Below are positions 11,080 through 20,852 of a DNA stretch of 64,000 nt, piece after piece. A program made the translations under genes and the position numbers. The stretch comes from Niallia circulans (GTDB lineage: Bacteria > Bacillota > Bacilli > Bacillales > Cytobacillaceae), in assembly GCF_007273535.1 (NCBI RefSeq), contig NZ_RIBP01000004.1, positions 2,084,001 to 2,148,000 on the forward strand, given 5' to 3'. The first letter of the stretch is position 1. Every line of letters starts with the position of its first letter. The notes beneath the pieces were generated by a model. The model was not told the origin of the DNA. It was given only the letters and a program-made list of their open reading frames with translations, and did no database searches.

Positions 11080-11663
11080 AAGTAAATAGTGCAGAAATAG
11101 TAATAAGTGCCGTAAAGCCACATCAATATCCGGAGACAGATTTACCGGAATTCGCGTTAGCAGGAAGATCAAATGTTGGGAAGTCTTCGTTCATCAATAA
11201 GATGCTTGGAAGAAAGGCTCTTGCCCGCATTTCCTCCAAGCCTGGTAAAACGCAGACATTGAATTTTTATTTAATAAATGAAATCCTGCATTTTGTTGAC
11301 GTTCCTGGTTACGGATATGCAAAAGTGTCAAAAAAAGAGCGAGAAGCATGGGGCAGAATGATTGAAACGTATTTTACATCAAGAGAACAGCTTAAAGCTG
11401 TCGTCTTGATTACAGATATACGCCATGCACCTACTAAAGACGATGTTATGATGTATGGATTTTTAAAGCATTATGGCATACCAGCAGTAATTATTGCCAC
11501 AAAGGCGGACAAGATTTCAAAATCTCAATGGCAAAAGCATTTAAAGGTCACAAGGGAAACGTTAGAGCTTAGTAAGGACGACCACCTTATTCTTTTCTCA
11601 AGTGAAACAGGTGAGGGAAAAGACAAGGTTTGGTCCTTGCTACAGTATCTTGCGAAAAACTAA
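11076..11663 (+). CDS. engB: EngB/YsxC, ribosome biogenesis GTPase
   Basis: Essential GTPase for assembly of the large ribosomal subunit. 195 residues with G1 GRSNVGKS, G3 DVPGYG, G4 TKAD and a G5 segment SSETG. It starts with TTG at 11076, overlapping the lonA stop by four bases (TTGA), with GGAAGTG about 7 bases upstream. It shares the lonA transcript and is followed by a strong terminator. Also called ysxC. Confidence 0.98.
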   Translation: MKVNSAEIVISAVKPHQYPETDLPEFALAGRSNVGKSSFINKMLGRKALARISSKPGKTQTLNFYLINEILHFVDVPGYGYAKVSKKEREAWGRMIETYFTSREQLKAVVLITDIRHAPTKDDVMMYGFLKHYGIPAVIIATKADKISKSQWQKHLKVTRETLELSKDDHLILFSSETGEGKDKVWSLLQYLAKN

Positions 11664-11665
11664 AG

Positions 11666-11704
11666 TAAAAAAAGCTGAATCACTGTTGATTCAGCTTTTT
11701 TTTG
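11666..11704 (+). terminator. Intrinsic terminator of lonA-engB
   Basis: AAAAAAGCTGAATCA and TGATTCAGC, a 4-base loop, followed by eight T residues. The A-run before it makes it potentially bidirectional. Confidence 0.93.
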
Positions 11705-11784
11705 TTTATCGAGAAAAGACAGCAATAATAAAGCCTTCCTCCGGGTAAGCTAACAGTAAAACATGCAGTAGGAGGAATTTTCTT

Positions 11785-13455
11785 GTGACGAATGGAAATC
11801 CGATATCCATATTTGCACTCGGTGGTTTAAATGAGATAGGAAAAAACATGTATGTAATAGAATATAACGATACAATATTAGCAATTGACTGCGGTAATAA
11901 ATTTCCTGATGAAAGCTTGCATGGAATTGATTTGATTATCCCTGATATCAGTTATTTAGTAGAGAATAAAGACAAGGTAAAGGCATTAATTGTCACACAT
12001 GGACATGAAGACCATATCGGCGGTATTCCGTACCTACTCAAACAATTGAATGTCCCTGTTTATGGAACTAGATTTACGCTTGGGTTGATTGAGCTGAAGC
12101 TAAAGGAGCATGGTCTTGTTCGGGATACGGAAATGATTGAAATTAACAATACGTCACAATTGCAATTTGGTGAGATTAAAGCCGAGTTTTTTAAGGTGAA
12201 TCACAGTATTCCTGATTGCGTTGGTATTGTGTTCCGCACGCCACAAGGTAATATTGTGCATACAGGAGATTTTAAATTTGATTTAACACCTGCTAATAAG
12301 GAAAACTCTGATATTCATAAAATGGCACAAATTGGGTCAGATGGTGTACTGCTGCTTATATCTGAAAGCACAAATGCAGAACGGCCTGGTCTTTCTCCTT
12401 CTGAGCAGTTAGTTGGAAACCATATCCTCGAAGCATTTCAAAAAGCCGATAGGAAAGTGATTTTGTCAACGTTTGCATCGAATATTAACAGGGTACAGCA
12501 AGTAGTCGATGCAGCAATGAAAACGAATCGCAAGCTGGCGCTTCTTGGCAGAAGTATGCTTAATGTGGTGGAGGTAGCAATGGATAAGGGGTATTTACAG
12601 GTACCTGAGGGATTACTTATTGATCAGGACGAAATTGAGCTTTTCCCTCCTGAAAAAGTAGCGATACTTTGTACAGGCAGCCAAGGCGAACCATTAGCAG
12701 CACTTGCCAGATTATCGACTGGGAATTTTCGTGGAGCTGAAGTTCTGCGCGGTGATACTGTCATTTTTGCGGCTGGTCCAATTCCGGGAAATGAGCGATA
12801 TGTATCTCGTGTTGTTGATAATTTCTTTGCAATCGGTGCGAAGGTAATTTACGGATCTGGTAGTACGTCAGGCATGCACGTATCTGGACATGGCTATCAA
12901 GAGGATCTAAAATTAATGCTCACACTAATGAAGCCGAAATATTTTATTCCGATTCACGGTGAGTACAGGATGCTCAATCAGCACCGCAATCTTGCCGAAT
13001 CAGTCGGTGTAGAAACAGGTAATACCTTTATCATCGGCAATGGCGATGTTGTCGACATTCAATCGGAAAAGGCTAGATTTACAAGAAAAGTTCATGCAGG
13101 CAACACCTACATCGACGGAATCGGAGTAGGAGATGTAGGTGAAATTGTATTGAGAGACCGTAAACAGCTTTCAGAGGATGGCATGCTTGTTATTGTGCTG
13201 ACAATGAGTAAGCAAGAAAAGAAACTAATAGCAGAACCAGATACCATCTCAAGAGGCTTCGTTTACGTTAGAGACGCAGAAGACCTGATTCGCTCCGTAA
13301 ACCGCGTAATTAAAGAAGCAGTCTCCACTGTTGATGCAAGAGGCAGAAATCAGTGGGGAGCAATTAAGCAAGAAGTCAGAAAAGCAGCAGGTCAGTATAT
13401 ATTTCATCAAACAAAACGAAAACCGATGATTTTACCGATTATTATAGAAGTATAA
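11785..13455 (+). CDS. RNase J family metallo-beta-lactamase ribonuclease
   Basis: Full-length (556 residues) RNase J-type enzyme, expected to act as 5'-3' exonuclease and endonuclease on RNA. The metal-binding motif is intact: H72-G-H74-E-D76-H77, then GDFKFD, the HVSGHG segment and PIHGEYRM. In these it resembles RnjA rather than RnjB, whose B. subtilis version has lost part of the motif. It ends in the family's KRKPMILPIIIEV-type tail. GTG start with AGGAGG nine bases upstream. In B. subtilis rnjA and rnjB lie elsewhere and nothing of this kind sits between engB and hemA. I therefore do not assign rnjA or rnjB: it may be a third paralogue. Confidence 0.9.
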   Translation: MTNGNPISIFALGGLNEIGKNMYVIEYNDTILAIDCGNKFPDESLHGIDLIIPDISYLVENKDKVKALIVTHGHEDHIGGIPYLLKQLNVPVYGTRFTLGLIELKLKEHGLVRDTEMIEINNTSQLQFGEIKAEFFKVNHSIPDCVGIVFRTPQGNIVHTGDFKFDLTPANKENSDIHKMAQIGSDGVLLLISESTNAERPGLSPSEQLVGNHILEAFQKADRKVILSTFASNINRVQQVVDAAMKTNRKLALLGRSMLNVVEVAMDKGYLQVPEGLLIDQDEIELFPPEKVAILCTGSQGEPLAALARLSTGNFRGAEVLRGDTVIFAAGPIPGNERYVSRVVDNFFAIGAKVIYGSGSTSGMHVSGHGYQEDLKLMLTLMKPKYFIPIHGEYRMLNQHRNLAESVGVETGNTFIIGNGDVVDIQSEKARFTRKVHAGNTYIDGIGVGDVGEIVLRDRKQLSEDGMLVIVLTMSKQEKKLIAEPDTISRGFVYVRDAEDLIRSVNRVIKEAVSTVDARGRNQWGAIKQEVRKAAGQYIFHQTKRKPMILPIIIEV

Positions 13456-13459
13456 AAAA

Positions 13460-13502
13460 AAGGAGACTCCTACAGCGATAGGCTATAGAAGTCTCTCTTT
13501 TT
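13460..13502. terminator. Bidirectional terminator between the RNase J gene and ysxD
   Basis: GAGACT pairs with AGTCTC (plus an inner CTA/TAG), flanked by an A-run on the left and CTCTTTTTT on the right. It can serve the two convergent genes. Confidence 0.75.
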
Positions 13503-13520
13503 TATCCAGTAAGCCATTCT

Positions 13521-14006
13521 TCACTTCCGCTTAGAAAGCAAAAAATACCCCCCGATAAGCAGAAACAACAGAGGTGTAAGAAACTTAAGTGTTTCCTGCC
13601 CTACTTGTATAAAAGTAATCGAGTCGATAATATCTTCATAAAACAGCAGAAACCCCGCCAAAAGCAGAAACAGTACACCATTCATCAGCCCTGATCCTGC
13701 CTTTTGGTGGAAGAGAATAAATCCTAAGGCGATAATCAGCAAAAAAGTTCCTGTATCATTTGGCCAAATGGCTAATTTATTGACAAGATGAAAATGAAGG
13801 CCAAAACCAGTCAAAATCACGCCAGGCAATATCGAGCTATAATCCTTGCCTAAAAACCCCTGAAACAGAAATGCTAATCCAACGATGATAAGCAAGGTCG
13901 GCCAGGAATAAAAAGACTCAAAAGGAGTTATCTTCAGCACTTTAAGCAAAAAGTAAATTCCAAACCCTACTAGTGCAACACCAGTAAATAATTTATGAGA
14001 TTTCAT
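13521..14006 (-). CDS. ysxD: Small multi-spanning membrane protein, YsxD type
   Basis: About 161 residues made mostly of short hydrophobic helices separated by tight turns, with a charged C-terminus (LLSKRK). It resembles the membrane part of LiaF/LiaI-like proteins. It lies between engB and hemA, where B. subtilis has ysxD, hence the name, which rests on synteny and topology. Function unknown. Start chosen at the ATG whose codon lies at 14004-14006, with GGAGGAAAT just upstream; a longer reading to 14084 has no ribosome site. It is transcribed against its neighbours. Confidence 0.75.
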   Translation of the reverse strand: MKSHKLFTGVALVGFGIYFLLKVLKITPFESFYSWPTLLIIVGLAFLFQGFLGKDYSSILPGVILTGFGLHFHLVNKLAIWPNDTGTFLLIIALGFILFHQKAGSGLMNGVLFLLLAGFLLFYEDIIDSITFIQVGQETLKFLTPLLFLLIGGYFLLSKRK

Positions 14007-14218
14007 ATTTCCTCCGTTTCCAGTAATACAAACTTGAATCCAAATGATATCTTTGTTAATGTACTTGAGTGGATAGCATTGCATATGCTATTTAGAACTG
14101 TACATTTAACAAAATAAATTCCAAAAAAACAGCTGTTTTCATAGATAATTTTGGCATGTATGTATACACTATTACTAGTAACTAAAGATAGTATAAAACT
14201 GAGTTTGCCAATAATACT

Positions 14219-14232
14219 ATATGTTAACATAT
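14219..14232. repeat. Perfect palindrome ATATGTTAACATAT
   Basis: A 14-bp perfect palindrome in the 365-base gap between ysxD and hemA (14007-14371). It is followed closely by the direct repeats at 14236-14255 and the hemA promoter. A looser ATAGCAT/ATGCTAT pair lies at 14073-14091. No gene is seen in the gap. Confidence 0.5.
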
Positions 14233-14235
14233 CAA

Positions 14236-14255
14236 TTCACAATTTGTTCACAATT
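14236..14255 (-). promoter_or_regulatory. Tandem ResD-like boxes upstream of hemA
   Basis: TTCACAATT occurs twice with an 11-base period, about one helical turn. On the minus strand these read AATTGTGAA, with ATTGTGAAT and ATTGTGAAC close to the ResD consensus TTTGTGAAT. They lie 14 bases upstream of the candidate -35 of hemA. Assignment is by motif only. Confidence 0.35.
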
Positions 14256-14268
14256 ATAGTCATATTTG

Positions 14269-14299
14269 TTGCACATTTGCGCTTGTTTTTTGTTATAAT
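14269..14299 (+). promoter_or_regulatory. Sigma-A promoter of the hem operon
   Basis: Perfect TATAAT (14294-14299) with extended TGT before it, and TTGCAC (14269-14274) at a long 19-base spacing. The extended -10 probably compensates. Confidence 0.65.
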
Positions 14300-14309
14300 A
14301 AATACATGT

Positions 14310-14324
14310 TTAGAATAATTATAA
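14310..14324. promoter_or_regulatory. PerR box of the hemA operon
   Basis: TTAGAATAATTATAA matches the 15-bp PerR consensus TTATAATNATTATAA at all defined positions but one. It lies about 11 bases downstream of the -10, where a bound repressor would block transcription. hemAXCDBL is a known PerR target in B. subtilis. Confidence 0.75.
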
Positions 14325-14371
14325 ATAAAGAATCGGATTTTTATTGAAATCTTTGGGGGTGTCAATTACTT

Positions 14372-15712
14372 ATGCATATAGTTGTCGTTGGACTAAATTA
14401 TAAAACGGCCCCAGTAGAAATTAGAGAACGTTTAACATTTGACTCTTCTGCACTCGGGGAAGCAATGAGTCAATTACAAAAGAAAAAAAGCATTCTGGAA
14501 AATATCATCATTTCTACTTGTAATCGTACAGAAATTTATGCTGTTGTCGACCAATTGCACACTGGTCGTTATTATATAAAAGAGTTTCTATCTGAATGGT
14601 TTGCGATTGACCAAGCAGAATTCAGTCCATATATATTTATTTACGAACAGGATGGAGCAATGAACCATCTTTTTCAAGTTGCATGCGGTTTAAATTCTAT
14701 GGTCGTAGGAGAAACTCAAATTCTTGGTCAGGTTCGTACGAGTTTCCTTGAGGCTCAAGCCATTGAATCTTCAGGAACAGTATTTAATCAATTATTTAAG
14801 CAAGCTGTTACACTTGCTAAAAAAGCCCATACAGAAACAGACATTGGAGCAAACGCAGTTTCTGTCAGCTATGCTGCTGTAGAATTAGCAAAAAAAATAT
14901 TCGGTACATTAGACAATAAAAATGTGCTGATATTAGGTGCAGGGAAAATGGGCGAGCTTGCTATTCAAAATCTGTACAGCAATGGAGCGAAAAATGTAAC
15001 GGTAATAAACCGGACATTTGAAAAGGCACAAAGCTTGGCAGAACGTTTTGAAGGTCAAGCGAAATCCCTGAGCGAGCTGCAATGCGCATTAATTGATGCT
15101 GACATTCTTATCAGCTCAACTGGTGCTAGTTCTTTTGTAATTACAAAAAGCATGATGAATACAGTGGAAAAGATTCGCAAAGGAAAACCGTTATTTATGG
15201 TTGATATTGCTGTACCACGAGATTTAGATCCTGCACTTGCAGAATTAGATAGTGTGTTCTTATATGATATTGACGATTTAGAAGGCATAGTAGAAGCAAA
15301 CCTGCAAGAGCGTCAAAGAGAAGCAGCGAAAATTATGCTCATGATCGAACAGGAAATAGTCGAATTTAACGAATGGCTTCATTTGTTAGGAATCGTACCA
15401 GTCATTTCAGCTCTTCGTGACAAAGCATTAGCGATTCAAGGTGAAACGATGAAAAGCATTGAACGAAAGCTGCCGCATTTAAGTGACCGTGATAAGAAAG
15501 TCTTAAACAAACATACGAAAAGCATCATTAACCAAATGCTGAAGGATCCGATTCTTCATGCGAAAGAGCTTGCTTCTTCAGAGAATCGCGAACAGGCAAT
15601 GGAGCTATTCGTGCAAATATTCAACTTGGAGCAGGATGTCCAAACTCAAACAACAGTTGTGAAGGAAGAGAAAAAAGTCGTGTCTTCTTTACAGCCCAAC
15701 TTTCAAGGCTGA
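14372..15712 (+). CDS. hemA: Glutamyl-tRNA reductase
   Basis: First committed step of haem synthesis by the C5 route: NADPH-dependent reduction of glutamyl-tRNA to glutamate-1-semialdehyde. 446 residues. Catalytic C50 in STCNRTEIY, the NADPH-binding [11 protein letters not shown] segment near residue 190, and a helical dimerization tail. ATG 14372 follows GGGGGTG. First gene of hemAXCDBL, with a PerR box at its promoter; peroxide or iron status is therefore likely to set expression, as in B. subtilis. Confidence 0.98.
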   Translation: MHIVVVGLNYKTAPVEIRERLTFDSSALGEAMSQLQKKKSILENIIISTCNRTEIYAVVDQLHTGRYYIKEFLSEWFAIDQAEFSPYIFIYEQDGAMNHLFQVACGLNSMVVGETQILGQVRTSFLEAQAIESSGTVFNQLFKQAVTLAKKAHTETDIGANAVSVSYAAVELAKKIFGTLDNKNVLILGAGKMGELAIQNLYSNGAKNVTVINRTFEKAQSLAERFEGQAKSLSELQCALIDADILISSTGASSFVITKSMMNTVEKIRKGKPLFMVDIAVPRDLDPALAELDSVFLYDIDDLEGIVEANLQERQREAAKIMLMIEQEIVEFNEWLHLLGIVPVISALRDKALAIQGETMKSIERKLPHLSDRDKKVLNKHTKSIINQMLKDPILHAKELASSENREQAMELFVQIFNLEQDVQTQTTVVKEEKKVVSSLQPNFQG

Positions 15713-15815
15713 AAAAATAGACCTTAAAGCTAGATTGTTTAAAAGAGTTTTGGCATTATAGTATATGAAGCAACATTTTTTTCTCAAGGTTTTAACTGTT
15801 AAAGGGGAAACATAT

Positions 15816-16640
15816 ATGACAGATGCTTATTTAACTAGACTTCATGAATTTACGATTATTCTTTATGCAATATCTGTGCTCTTATACTTTTTTGATTTTA
15901 TGCATAATAACCAGAAAGCCAATAGAGCAGCTTTCTGGTTACTTTCATTTGTTTGGCTCTTGCAAACCTCCTTTCTGCTTATTTATATGGTGGATACGAA
16001 GAGGTTTCCTGTGTTGACAATTATGGAGGGGCTGTACTTTTACACGTGGGTGCTTGTTTCCTTCTCGCTTTTAATCAACAAGCTTTTGAAAATAGACTTT
16101 ATCGTCTTTTTTACAAATGTGCTCGGTTTTATCATAATGGCCATACATACATTTGCGCCAATGCGAGAGGGGACGGAGATTGCCACACAGGTAATTTCTG
16201 AGCTGCTCCTCATTCATATTACGGCAGCATTGCTTGCATACGGCGGTTTTTCGCTGTCGTTTATTTTTTCTCTATTATACTGTGTTCAATTTAATCTGTT
16301 GAAAAAGAAAATTTGGGGGAAAAGGCTGAGGCGGATTCCTGATTTAACAAAATTGGAGAATATAGCTTACCTTTTTAACGTATTCAGCGTTCCTTTATTG
16401 CTGATAGCTCTCATTCTCGGCATTCAATGGGCCAGTGTTCAGGCACCGGGTTTTGTCTGGTATGACCCAAAAATACTTGGTTCCTTTCTTGTCCTTTTTA
16501 TTTACGGGTGCTGTTTATATGCAAGGGTAACGCATAAACTAGTAGGGAAAGGAATTGCTTACTTCAATATTGCATGTTTTTTAATACTGCTGATTAATTT
16601 CTTTTTGGCAGGGAATTTTTCAACGTTTCACTATAAGTAA
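15816..16640 (+). CDS. hemX: HemX, membrane protein limiting HemA level
   Basis: Integral membrane protein (274 residues, eight or so hydrophobic segments) of the CcsA/HemX cytochrome-assembly fold. In B. subtilis HemX lowers the cellular amount of HemA. Its order after hemA and its length (276 in B. subtilis) support the call. I start at ATG 15816 after AAAGGGG; an earlier in-frame ATG (15765) adds 17 residues without a ribosome site. It shares the operon with hemC, 53 bases on. Confidence 0.9.
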   Translation: MTDAYLTRLHEFTIILYAISVLLYFFDFMHNNQKANRAAFWLLSFVWLLQTSFLLIYMVDTKRFPVLTIMEGLYFYTWVLVSFSLLINKLLKIDFIVFFTNVLGFIIMAIHTFAPMREGTEIATQVISELLLIHITAALLAYGGFSLSFIFSLLYCVQFNLLKKKIWGKRLRRIPDLTKLENIAYLFNVFSVPLLLIALILGIQWASVQAPGFVWYDPKILGSFLVLFIYGCCLYARVTHKLVGKGIAYFNIACFLILLINFFLAGNFSTFHYK

Positions 16641-16693
16641 TTATGCTACATAAAGCCGAAATGCGGCTAAAAGTTTAAGCAGGAGGCATACTG

Positions 16694-17632
16694 ATGCGAA
16701 AAATTATTGTCGGTTCAAGACGAAGTAAATTAGCTATTACACAAACAACATGGGTTATTAATCAATTGAAAAAATTAGACCCATCCTATGAATTTGAAAT
16801 TAAGGAAATGGTTACAAAGGGTGATGTTGTGTTAGATGTGACATTATCTAAGGTTGGCGGAAAAGGACTATTTGTGAAAGAGATTGAACAAGCGATGCTT
16901 GATAAGGAAATTGATATTGCTGTACACAGTATGAAGGACATGCCTGCTGTACTTCCATCAGGTTTGATTATCGGGTGTATTCCACAAAGGGAGGATCACC
17001 GTGATGCGTTAATCAGCAAGGGTCATATCCCATTGAAGGATTTAAAGGAAGGTGCTGTTATTGGGACAAGCAGTCTCAGACGCGGTGCACAGCTATTAGC
17101 AGTAAGACCTGATTTGGAAATTAAATGGATTCGTGGCAATATTGATACGAGATTAAAGAAGTTAGAAACAGAAGATTATGATGCAATAATTCTCGCTGCA
17201 GCAGGACTTGCAAGAATGGGCTGGACAAGTGATGTTGTTACAGAATTCCTAGATCCTGAAACTTGTTTGCCGGCAGTTGGTCAAGGGGCATTATCCATTG
17301 AGTGCAGAGAAGATGATAAGGAAGTACTGGAGTTATTAAGCAAGCTGTCGTCAGAGGAAACGACGAAGACTGTTTTTGCGGAAAGAGCCTTCTTAAACAA
17401 AATGGATGGCGGCTGCCAAGTTCCAATTGCAGGGTTTGCCCAAATGGTGAGTGAGCAAGAGCTTACGTTGACAGCACTTGTAACCTCCCCTGATGGCAAA
17501 ACAGTTTATAAAGAGGTGCTAACAGGCACAAACCCAGTAGAGCTTGGTGAACAGGCTGCTGAACTGCTCACAGAGCAAGGAGCAAAGAAATTGATAGACA
17601 GCTTGAAAGATGAGAACATTATTGATGCATAA
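16694..17632 (+). CDS. hemC: Porphobilinogen deaminase (hydroxymethylbilane synthase)
   Basis: Joins four porphobilinogen units into hydroxymethylbilane. 312 residues. Cofactor-binding C241 in [11 protein letters not shown], and the conserved SRRSKLA and SLRRGAQL segments. ATG follows GCAGGAGGC. Overlaps the start of hemD by 8 bases or more, indicating translational coupling within the hem operon. Confidence 0.98.
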   Translation: MRKIIVGSRRSKLAITQTTWVINQLKKLDPSYEFEIKEMVTKGDVVLDVTLSKVGGKGLFVKEIEQAMLDKEIDIAVHSMKDMPAVLPSGLIIGCIPQREDHRDALISKGHIPLKDLKEGAVIGTSSLRRGAQLLAVRPDLEIKWIRGNIDTRLKKLETEDYDAIILAAAGLARMGWTSDVVTEFLDPETCLPAVGQGALSIECREDDKEVLELLSKLSSEETTKTVFAERAFLNKMDGGCQVPIAGFAQMVSEQELTLTALVTSPDGKTVYKEVLTGTNPVELGEQAAELLTEQGAKKLIDSLKDENIIDA

Positions 17633-18386
17633 CCCACTGCAAGGAAAAAGCATTCTGATACCGCGGGCGAGGAAACAAGCAGCAGCCCTTTCTGACAGGA
17701 TTAAGCTTTTAGGAGGAAAGCCTGTCGAAATTCCGCTGCTTGCCTTTCGCAGCCTGCCTTTGACTGAAAAAACCAAGGAAAAGCTTCTTGAAGGCGGATT
17801 TGCTTGGCTTTTGTTTACGAGCAGTAACGGAGTGAATGCTTTTTTTCAAGCTTGGGAGTTTAAAGCGCCAGAGCATCTTAAAATAGCTGTCATTGGGGAC
17901 AAAACTGCTGAAACGTTGGCACACTATGGTTATAATGCAGTATTCATTCCATCTTCCTTTGTTGCCGAAACGTTTGCTGAAGAGTTTTCGCAGGAAGTGG
18001 CAAACCAGGAGGAAGTGCTTATAGTCAAGGGAAGCTTGGCGAGAAATGTACTGTACAGTTCGTTATTGGAAGCTGGAATTGCCGCAGAGGAAGCAATCAT
18101 CTATGAAACCTATTTTCCTGAACAGAGCGAAGCACTGTTAGTCAAAGCGTTAAGAGAGCAGCAATTGGATGTGCTTCTGTTTACAAGCTCGTCTACAGTG
18201 GAATATTTTATGGATGTGGTTCGTACATATAAGCTTCAACAATCAGTTAAGACCTGTACAATCGCATGTATTGGGCCAATAACGAAGGAAAAGCTAAACG
18301 ATTATGGTATAAATGTTGATATTTATCCCGACAATTTTACAGTAGATAGTATGCTGGATCGATTAGTTGAATTTTTACAAGAATAG
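17625..18386 (+). CDS. hemD: Uroporphyrinogen-III synthase
   Basis: Closes hydroxymethylbilane to uroporphyrinogen III, the branch point to haem and sirohaem. About 253 residues with the weakly conserved family pattern: [13 protein letters not shown] at the N-terminus, [13 protein letters not shown] in the first half, and [12 protein letters not shown] plus [12 protein letters not shown] in the second. Two ATGs are possible, 17610 and 17625; neither has a clear ribosome site. I chose 17625 because it best matches the start of B. subtilis HemD. Either start overlaps hemC, so translation is probably coupled. Confidence 0.93.
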   Translation: MHNPLQGKSILIPRARKQAAALSDRIKLLGGKPVEIPLLAFRSLPLTEKTKEKLLEGGFAWLLFTSSNGVNAFFQAWEFKAPEHLKIAVIGDKTAETLAHYGYNAVFIPSSFVAETFAEEFSQEVANQEEVLIVKGSLARNVLYSSLLEAGIAAEEAIIYETYFPEQSEALLVKALREQQLDVLLFTSSSTVEYFMDVVRTYKLQQSVKTCTIACIGPITKEKLNDYGINVDIYPDNFTVDSMLDRLVEFLQE

Positions 18387-18397
18387 GGGAGAACGAA

Positions 18398-19375
18398 ATG
18401 TCATTACAATTTAACCGTCACCGCAGACTGCGTCAATCTGCTAGCATGAGAGCATTGGTAAGGGAAACACATGTGCATGTGGACGATTTGATTTATCCTA
18501 TTTTCATTGCAGAAGGTGAGAACATTAAACGGGAAATCTCATCAATGCCTGGAATCTATAATCTGTCCATTGACCGTCTGAAGGAAGAAATGGACGAAGT
18601 ACAAAGCCTTGGCATTAAATCAGTCCTATTATTCGGTATCCCTCTTGAAAAGGATGAATGCGGGACACAGGCATTTCATGATCACGGCATTGTCCAAGAA
18701 GGAATTCGCTTCATCAAAAAGAATTATCCGGAGATTGTCATTATTGCTGATACATGTCTTTGCGAATATACAAGCCATGGACATTGCGGTATCGTGGAGG
18801 ACGGTCGTGTCTTAAATGACGAATCATTGGAATTACTTGTTAAAACAGCTGTAAGTCAAGCAGAAGCTGGTGCAGATATCATTGCTCCATCTAATATGAT
18901 GGACGGCTTTGTTGCGGCTATCCGTAAAGGTCTTGATGAAGCAGGCTACTTAGATACACCAATTATGTCATACGGAGTGAAGTATTCTTCCGCATTTTAC
19001 GGACCATTCCGTGAAGCAGCTGACAGCACACCGCAATTTGGAGACCGTAAAGCATATCAAATGGACCCTGCAAACCGTCTTGAAGCATTGCGAGAAGCAG
19101 AATCAGATGCAGAAGAAGGGGCAGACTTTATGATTGTCAAACCTGGTATGCCGTATTTGGATATTGTTCGTGATATGAAAAATACCTTGAAGATGCCAAT
19201 CGTTATTTACAATGTGAGCGGGGAATACAGCATGGTAAAAGCTGCTGCACAAAATGGCTGGATTGATGAAGAGCGTATTGTAATGGAAATGATGGTCAGC
19301 ATGAAACGTGCCGGAGCAGATTTGATTATGACTTACTTTGCGAAAGATGTTGCACGCTGGTTGAAAGAACAATAA
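18398..19375 (+). CDS. hemB: Delta-aminolevulinic acid dehydratase (porphobilinogen synthase)
   Basis: Condenses two aminolevulinate molecules to porphobilinogen. 325 residues. Zinc-site cysteines in [14 protein letters not shown], an active-site Lys in [11 protein letters not shown] and the Schiff-base Lys in [11 protein letters not shown]. The ATG follows AGGGGAGAA, 11 bases after hemD. The three-cysteine motif indicates a zinc-dependent enzyme. Confidence 0.98.
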   Translation: MSLQFNRHRRLRQSASMRALVRETHVHVDDLIYPIFIAEGENIKREISSMPGIYNLSIDRLKEEMDEVQSLGIKSVLLFGIPLEKDECGTQAFHDHGIVQEGIRFIKKNYPEIVIIADTCLCEYTSHGHCGIVEDGRVLNDESLELLVKTAVSQAEAGADIIAPSNMMDGFVAAIRKGLDEAGYLDTPIMSYGVKYSSAFYGPFREAADSTPQFGDRKAYQMDPANRLEALREAESDAEEGADFMIVKPGMPYLDIVRDMKNTLKMPIVIYNVSGEYSMVKAAAQNGWIDEERIVMEMMVSMKRAGADLIMTYFAKDVARWLKEQ

Positions 19376-19390
19376 GAAAAGAGGGATAGC

Positions 19391-20677
19391 ATGCGTTCAT
19401 ATGAAAAGTCAGAAAAAGCATTTAAGGAAGCAGTTGAATTAATGCCAGGCGGGGTTAACAGCCCTGTTCGCGCCTTTAAATCAGTGAAGCGGAATCCGGT
19501 GTTTATGGATTCAGGCAAAGGCTCTAAAATTTACGATATTGATGGCAATGAATACATTGATTATGTACTTTCATGGGGTCCTCTTATTTTAGGACATGCC
19601 AATGATCAAGTTGTGGAAGCAATTAAAAAAGTCGCAGAACAAGGGACAAGCTTTGGTGCTCCGACTCTAATAGAAAACGAACTGGCAAGGCTTGTAAAAG
19701 AAAGAGTGCCAAGCATTGAGATTATTCGTATGGTATCCTCTGGAACAGAAGCTACGATGAGTGCAATCAGGCTTGCGAGAGGCTATACAGGCAGAAATAA
19801 AATTATTAAGTTTGAAGGCTGCTACCACGGCCATGGTGATTCTCTGTTGATTAAAGCAGGTTCAGGTGTTGCAACACTTGGCTTGCCAGATAGCCCAGGC
19901 GTTCCAGAAGGAGTTGCTGCCAACACTATCACGGTTGCCTATAATGATCTTGAAAGCATTAAATATGCTTTCGAAAACTTTGGTGATGATATTGCTGGAA
20001 TCATCGTTGAGCCAGTTGCTGGCAATATGGGTGTTGTACCACCTAAAGATGGCTTCCTGCAAGGGCTGCGTGAGATTACAGACCAATACGGAGCATTGCT
20101 TATCTTTGATGAGGTTATGACAGGCTTCCGCGTTGATTATGGCTGTGCACAAGGCTATTTCGGCATTACTCCTGATCTTACATGTCTTGGCAAGGTAATT
20201 GGCGGAGGACTTCCAGTCGGCGCATATGGCGGAAAAGCTGAGATCATGAATCAAATTGCTCCAAGTGGACCAATTTATCAAGCAGGAACATTATCAGGTA
20301 ATCCGTTAGCGATGACAGCGGGCTTTCAGACATTGTCTCAACTGACACCTGATAGCTATCAGCAATTTATTCAAAAAGCAGACAAGCTTGAAGCAGGCTT
20401 AAAAGCAGCGGCTGAAAAATATGAGATTCCATTCACTATTAACAGAGCAGGCTCTATGATTGGCTTCTTCTTCACAAATGAAGAGGTTGTTGATTATGAC
20501 AGTGCGAAAACCTCTAACCTGGACTATTTCGCTGCCTTTTATAATGAAATGCTAGAGCAAGGTGTGTTCTTGCCGCCATCCCAGTTTGAAGGCTTGTTCT
20601 TATCAACTGCTTTAAGTGATGATGATATTGTACATACAATTAAAGCAGCAGAAATCGCTTTTTCAAAATTAAAATAA
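19391..20677 (+). CDS. hemL: Glutamate-1-semialdehyde 2,1-aminomutase
   Basis: PLP enzyme that makes 5-aminolevulinate from the HemA product, so the operon covers every step from glutamyl-tRNA to uroporphyrinogen III. 428 residues, class III aminotransferase fold: [10 protein letters not shown] start, [33 protein letters not shown], and the PLP lysine in [16 protein letters not shown] follows AGAGGGA, 15 bases after hemB. Last gene of the operon before a terminator. Confidence 0.98.
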   Translation: MRSYEKSEKAFKEAVELMPGGVNSPVRAFKSVKRNPVFMDSGKGSKIYDIDGNEYIDYVLSWGPLILGHANDQVVEAIKKVAEQGTSFGAPTLIENELARLVKERVPSIEIIRMVSSGTEATMSAIRLARGYTGRNKIIKFEGCYHGHGDSLLIKAGSGVATLGLPDSPGVPEGVAANTITVAYNDLESIKYAFENFGDDIAGIIVEPVAGNMGVVPPKDGFLQGLREITDQYGALLIFDEVMTGFRVDYGCAQGYFGITPDLTCLGKVIGGGLPVGAYGGKAEIMNQIAPSGPIYQAGTLSGNPLAMTAGFQTLSQLTPDSYQQFIQKADKLEAGLKAAAEKYEIPFTINRAGSMIGFFFTNEEVVDYDSAKTSNLDYFAAFYNEMLEQGVFLPPSQFEGLFLSTALSDDDIVHTIKAAEIAFSKLK

Positions 20678-20685
20678 TCATGATA

Positions 20686-20726
20686 AAAATCCAAAGTACC
20701 TGATTAAGGCTTTGGATTTTTTTTGT
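20686..20726 (+). terminator. Intrinsic terminator of the hem operon
   Basis: ATCCAAAG (20689-20696) pairs with CTTTGGAT (20710-20717), followed by seven or more T residues. Confidence 0.88.
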
Positions 20727-20774
20727 TTTTTGCTCAACTTTTTAAATTCATCAACCTTCATGGTAAAGAAGTAT

Positions 20775-20803
20775 TCATAAAAGCGAAAGGAAGTTCATAA
20801 ATT
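20775..20803 (+). promoter_or_regulatory. Candidate sigma-E promoter for spoVID
   Basis: TCATAAA (20775-20781), a 14-base spacer and CATAAATT (20796-20803), against the mother-cell sigma-E pattern TCATATT / CATACAAT. Same spacing as the candidate in front of spoIVFA. Confidence 0.5.
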
Positions 20804-20852
20804 GTAATTGACATAGTGATTAAACGTGAAAGGAATGAAGGGAGGAGTCGCT

